A stretch of 64,000 nt of DNA from Planctellipticum sp942493135 (GTDB lineage: Bacteria; Planctomycetota; Planctomycetia; Planctomycetales; Planctomycetaceae). The DNA lies in assembly GCA_942493135.1 (NCBI GenBank), contig OW818684.1, positions 5,642,001-5,706,000 of the forward strand. The letters run 5' to 3'. Shown here in pieces: positions 61,090 to 64,000 of the stretch. Under the pieces are notes generated by a model that was not told the DNA's origin, searched no databases, and saw only the letters and a program-made list of their open reading frames with translations. The position numbers and the translations under genes were made by a program. Position 1 is the stretch's first letter. Each line of letters opens with the position of its first letter.

Positions 61090-62082
61090 ATGCAGACGTT
61101 GGCGGAGCAGGCGGTCGCAGCCCGCACCGGGGCGATTGTGTTCGATGTCTCCGATCGGACGCAGATCGAACTGCGTGGCGTGGATCGGGTCAAGTTCCTG
61201 CACAATTTCTGCACGCAGGACATCAAGGCCCTGCCGGTCGGGCAGGGTTGCGAGGCCTTCGTCTGCAACGCGATGGGCCGGGTGCTGGGATATATCGCGG
61301 TCTTCGCGGTTGAAGACGGCCTCTGGATCGAGACTGTGCCAGGCGTCGAAGCGGCCCTGCTGGCGCATTTCGACAAGTACCTGATCCGCGAAGACGTGGA
61401 ACTGCACGGCCGCTCGGCAGAACTGGGCGAACTATGGCTGGCCGGTCCGCAGGTTCCCGGCCATCTGTCTGCTCTGTTCCCTGGATTTGCCGGAGATGAC
61501 GCACTTCTCCTGAGTCAGCAGTCGATCGAGTGGGGCGGTCAGCCAATGCGCCTGCGCCGGATTGACTGGCTCGGCTCCGCCGGCTGGCTGGTAAGTGGCC
61601 CGCAAGAGGCGATCAAGCGGCTGCAAACCGCCCTCGTCGAACGCGGCGTGATCGCGGGCTCCGCGGAAGTTCTCGAATCGCTGCGGATCGAAGCCGGATT
61701 TCCCCGGTACGGCCAGGATCTGACCGCCGAAAACCTCTCGCAGGAGGCCGCCCGGACCGAACGGAGCATCTCGTTCAAGAAGGGCTGCTATCTGGGCCAG
61801 GAACCAGTCGCCCGGCTGGATGCCCTGGGACACACGAACAAAGAATTGCGCCGACTGCGCTGGGAAGGGAACGCCGTACCGGCGCCCGGCACGGCGATCA
61901 CAGACCCCGATTCCGGCCAGCCCGCCGGCCTGATCACGTCAGCGGCCCCCGTCTATGACGCCCAGCCCCCCGCCGTCGTCGCCATCGCGATGGTCAAAAC
62001 GAAATGGAATTTGGCGGGCGCTCAAGTCAAACTCGCCACCGACCCAGCAGCCACCGCCGCGGTCCAGCCAGCTGCTGGCTGA
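61090..62082 (+). CDS. ygfZ: YgfZ/GcvT-family folate-binding protein
   Basis: A 330-aa protein of the YgfZ/COG0354 family, related to the aminomethyltransferase GcvT and needed for some Fe-S enzymes. The diagnostic motif is KKGCYLGQE, with the conserved Cys. The N-terminal part VDRVKFLHNFCTQDIKALPV and the folate-binding LESLRIEAGFPRYGQDL are typical. ATG at 61090 has GAGG eleven bases upstream and is chosen; TTG at 61063 is an alternative. The last 60 residues hold a small beta-barrel, then a short Ala/Pro tail. Cytoplasmic. Confidence 0.92.
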   Translation: MQTLAEQAVAARTGAIVFDVSDRTQIELRGVDRVKFLHNFCTQDIKALPVGQGCEAFVCNAMGRVLGYIAVFAVEDGLWIETVPGVEAALLAHFDKYLIREDVELHGRSAELGELWLAGPQVPGHLSALFPGFAGDDALLLSQQSIEWGGQPMRLRRIDWLGSAGWLVSGPQEAIKRLQTALVERGVIAGSAEVLESLRIEAGFPRYGQDLTAENLSQEAARTERSISFKKGCYLGQEPVARLDALGHTNKELRRLRWEGNAVPAPGTAITDPDSGQPAGLITSAAPVYDAQPPAVVAIAMVKTKWNLAGAQVKLATDPAATAAVQPAAG

Positions 62083-62186
62083 TTCGTTCGTTGACCGCTC
62101 CCCCTGGTCGCGAACCCCTATGAGCCCGGCTTCACGTGCCCTTCATGGCCGGCCTGCCGTGGCCTCGTCTCGATTCCGTCGACACC

Positions 62187-62841
62187 CCAAACCCGGATTA
62201 TTCACCCCGTTCCAATGCAAAGGCCTCTCGCGGCGTAGAAGGTGTTGTCTCATCAGCACTTCAACGCCACAAGGAGGCCGGGGACGAGTTTACTGAGTGT
62301 GCTGCCGTTTGTCCTCGATTTCCTCCACCGAAAACCGATCAAAATCGAGGTCTCCCGGGCGCAGCTCACCGGCGACGCCGGACTCTTGCCGATCCGCCAG
62401 TTCGATGAGGCGATCGCCCTGACGCAGCCCTTCGCCGACGCGCTGACCGACGCCCGAACCGGGGATGTCCGGCATTCGAATCGGTCGCTGGTCCGGGAGC
62501 GGATCTACGGCATCCTGGCCGACTACGAGGACCAGAACGACCACGACACGCTGCGCAGCGACCCCGCCTTCAAGCTGGTCTGCGATCGCCCGCCGGACGG
62601 GCGCGATCTGGCCGTATGCGGACGAATACCGCCGGATCTCGCAGGCGCTGCTGGCTTGGCCGAGCACCTCCTGACGGCCTCCCCCGTCGCGCTGCCACGG
62701 ACCCGACATCACCATTCCACGCCCCTGGGGAGGGGGGAGTTCTGCGCGCCGCCCGGCGCAAATCACCGTTCAACGGCCACTTGCTCTCCGAGGGAGCCGA
62801 CGTCGAAACGACGAACTGATTGATGAATAATGCGGGCTAAG
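62187..62841. mobile_element. Internally deleted IS1380-like element
   Basis: The left end CCAAACCCGGATTATTCA (62187-62204) and right end TGAATAATGCGGGCTAAG (62824-62841) are imperfect inverted repeats: read inward, both follow CxxAxCCCGxATTATTCA, 14 of 18 positions. They enclose the start of an IS1380-type transposase gene but only about 650 bases, so most of the gene has been lost. No target duplication was checked. Confidence 0.65.
62242..62823 (+). pseudogene. Truncated IS1380-family transposase
   Basis: Residues 31-124 of this open frame (62332-62613) match the N-terminal part of IS1380-family transposases: KIEVSRAQLTGDAGLLPIRQ, then TGDVRHSNRSLVRERIYGIL and ADYEDQNDHDTLRSDPAFKL followed by VCDRPPDGRDLA. 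The family normally continues for several hundred residues with DDE catalytic motifs, which are absent. After residue 124 the frame reads as unrelated Pro/Ser-rich sequence. The transposase cannot be active. It lies within the inverted repeats at 62187-62841. Confidence 0.8.
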
Positions 62842-63040
62842 AGCCTCCGGAGCGGTCGGATTCCGCAAACGTCTCCGCGGCGTCTGCGATGCTGGCCCTG
62901 ATCGCCACCGTCCGAAACGTTGATCGGCGAATCATCGATGCTGCGTAAATCGAACAGTCTGTACCGCTGCCAATGTGCCGCCGGTCCGAACAATCGGGTC
63001 GCCGGATTGCTCGTCACTTCCACAAAATTGAGATCAAACC

Positions 63041-63400
63041 GTGTCGCGCGATGCTCAATTGCTGACGACTGGGCTCGCGTTTCTTATCGCCGGGGCCATC
63101 GTCTATTCGAGCTGCTGGATGTCCCCTCTTCGTTATGTGGATGCCTTTTACTATCGCTGCGGAGCGTGCAACTCGCTGAACGAGAAGGAACGCTGTCAGT
63201 GGGGGGATCGCTGCCAGGAGTGCCGTCGGGTCACGCTCTTCACGGACTGGCTGTTCCAGAATCTGGAGCCGGATTGGCAGCCCCCTGAAACTGTCCACGG
63301 CCGGCCCCCTGCCGCCCCTTCCAATGTTCCAGCGCCCGCTGAAGCTGCTCCGACCAGACCTTGTCCAGTTCTTCCTGCGTCGGCACGACCCCCTGCCTGA
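63041..63400 (+). CDS. Small membrane protein with Cys4 motif
   Basis: A 119-aa ORF starting at GTG 63041 (MSRDAQLLTTG). One membrane helix (GLAFLIAGAIVYSSCWM) is followed by a short Cys-rich segment CGACNSLNEKERCQWGDRCQ with the next C-residue in QEC, like a zinc ribbon (CxxC and CxxxxxCxxC-type spacing). The last 45 residues are Pro/Ala-rich and overlap the 3' end of the convergent GTPase-type gene (63240 onward), so the true end may be earlier or the ORF may be spurious. Function unknown. I do not recognise the family. Confidence 0.45.
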   Translation: MSRDAQLLTTGLAFLIAGAIVYSSCWMSPLRYVDAFYYRCGACNSLNEKERCQWGDRCQECRRVTLFTDWLFQNLEPDWQPPETVHGRPPAAPSNVPAPAEAAPTRPCPVLPASARPPA

Positions 63401-64000
63401 TGCGGCCGAAGTACCAGCAGCAGGCTTTGCCCAGCGAGAATGTGTAGGCGAACGACAGCGCCGCGTTGACCGTCGAGCCCAGGAACGGAATGAACTTCAA
63501 AGGGGCCCGAACCGCGAACCGCGCCAGCAGCCGGCCGCCGACCGCCCCGGCCATTTTCAGCAGCCACTCCGCTTCCATTTTCTGGCCGTACAACTCCGCC
63601 AGCCGGTAAACCATGTGCGACTGCAGGCCCATCACCACCGGGATATCGACCCACGGCAGGGGAGCCGCGGACGCCGTCGCGCAGAGTCCGCTGTAGGACA
63701 GGATGATCGGCAGCGCCTTCTTGTCCAATGCGTTTCGCAGCGGCGCGAGTTCTTCGGTGAGCTGCAGCAGCGTCTGTCGATACGCCGCCGGCAGCGCTTC
63801 CATCAGGGCCGTATTCAGCCGGTCGGCTCCCAGATCGACCGGCGAATATCCAGAGTCGGCGGTCGTCAGATCGATCGGCACGATCCGATCCGCCAGTCCC
63901 GCGAAGCGCTCCCGCTGCAACTCCAGGCACCTCCGCAGGTCGTCCGGCAGGCCGTTCGGGATCAGTTCTCCCGACGCAAATGGATCGGGCTGCGGATGCT
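63240..64000 (-). CDS. DUF697/GTPase-type protein, 5' end outside window
   Basis: The frame is open from 64000 back to 63240, so at least 253 residues are seen and the start lies beyond the window. The C-terminal half has membrane-like segments typical of DUF697/YcjF-like proteins that follow a GTPase domain: LPIILSYSGLCATASAAPLP, ARFAVRAPLKFIPFLGSTVN and AALSFAYTFSLGKACCWYFG. The upstream part, from HPQPDPFASGELIPNGLPDD, is probably the linker after the GTP-binding domain, which is not in view. It may regulate a membrane or ion process. The tail overlaps the small convergent ORF. The call is based on the DUF697-like half only. Confidence 0.7.
   Translation of the reverse strand, partial: HPQPDPFASGELIPNGLPDDLRRCLELQRERFAGLADRIVPIDLTTADSGYSPVDLGADRLNTALMEALPAAYRQTLLQLTEELAPLRNALDKKALPIILSYSGLCATASAAPLPWVDIPVVMGLQSHMVYRLAELYGQKMEAEWLLKMAGAVGGRLLARFAVRAPLKFIPFLGSTVNAALSFAYTFSLGKACCWYFGRIRQGVVPTQEELDKVWSEQLQRALEHWKGRQGAGRGQFQGAANPAPDSGTASP

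Noticed and set aside
1..64000. CRISPR array, rRNA, prophage or replication origin
   Set aside because: No evenly spaced identical repeats with unique spacers, no rRNA-like sequence and no phage or dnaA-box cluster were seen.

Overview
The window looks like a high-GC planctomycete chromosome segment. The support is the gene content: a DUF1559 pilin-like secreted protein (29511-30557), a DUF1549/DUF1553 protein beside a DUF1501 protein (25552-29383), three type I sulfatases, Tat-exported Gfo/Idh/MocA oxidoreductases, a DUF6677-like protein and many secreted carbohydrate-active enzymes. All calls were made by reading the sequence; no database search was run. Many long ORFs antisense to real genes are GC-driven shadows and are left out.

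Layout. 1-6816: the 3' part of a giant protein with beta-propeller-like stretches, running in from outside the window. 7277-9019: a DDE integrase-type transposase and a small unknown gene. 9363-19012: a sulfatase island: an AraC-type regulator (minus), then sulfatase, a decayed gene remnant, aquaporin, a second sulfatase, a third sulfatase paralogous to the first, and an orphan receiver protein with Glu at the phosphoacceptor position. 19345-25313: oxidoreductase, transglutaminase-like protein, gamma-glutamylcyclotransferase-like protein, tRNA-Lys(CTT), DJ-1/PfpI protein, altronate/galactarate dehydratase family protein. 25552-31634: DUF1501 and DUF1549/1553 pair (divergent), DUF1559 protein, Ohr-type peroxidase. 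31693-40705: EEP-family phosphatase/nuclease, hemL, MATE exporter, pcm, an ABC ATPase/permease pair whose permease has a His-rich loop, a DUF6714-like protein and a D-2-hydroxyacid dehydrogenase. 41070-46542: a CsrA-like protein lacking the key RNA-binding Arg, membrane proteins, and a four-gene sugar-acid-type cluster (HpcH/HpaI aldolase, Gfo/Idh/MocA, two SDRs). 46591-50924: a metzincin-like secreted protein, a propeller-type glycosidase-like protein and a ceramidase-like protein. 51129-55476: a complete ABC exporter module (ATPase, FtsX-type permease, HlyD-type adaptor). 55506-62082: a GH5-like glycosidase, a sialidase-like/alpha-beta hydrolase fusion, a receiver protein, a second DJ-1/PfpI protein, a glycerophosphodiester phosphodiesterase and a YgfZ-like protein. 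62187-62841: an internally deleted IS1380-like element. 63041-64000: a small Cys-rich protein and the 3' part of a GTPase/DUF697-type gene.

The functional theme is breakdown of sulfated or complex glycans (sulfatases, sialidase-like, GH5-like and propeller enzymes, sugar-acid dehydratase, aldolase and oxidoreductases), set among ordinary housekeeping genes. Several intergenic spaces hold structured repeats: three long purine-rich palindromic elements, one 113-bp element with perfect 20-bp inverted arms, and three short GC hairpins, two of which supply the TAG stop of the gene before them. The most unusual points are the R-to-W CsrA variant, the D-to-E receiver, the sialidase-esterase fusion, the metzincin-like protein and the repeat families. 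I did not find a clear multi-gene system of a wholly new type.
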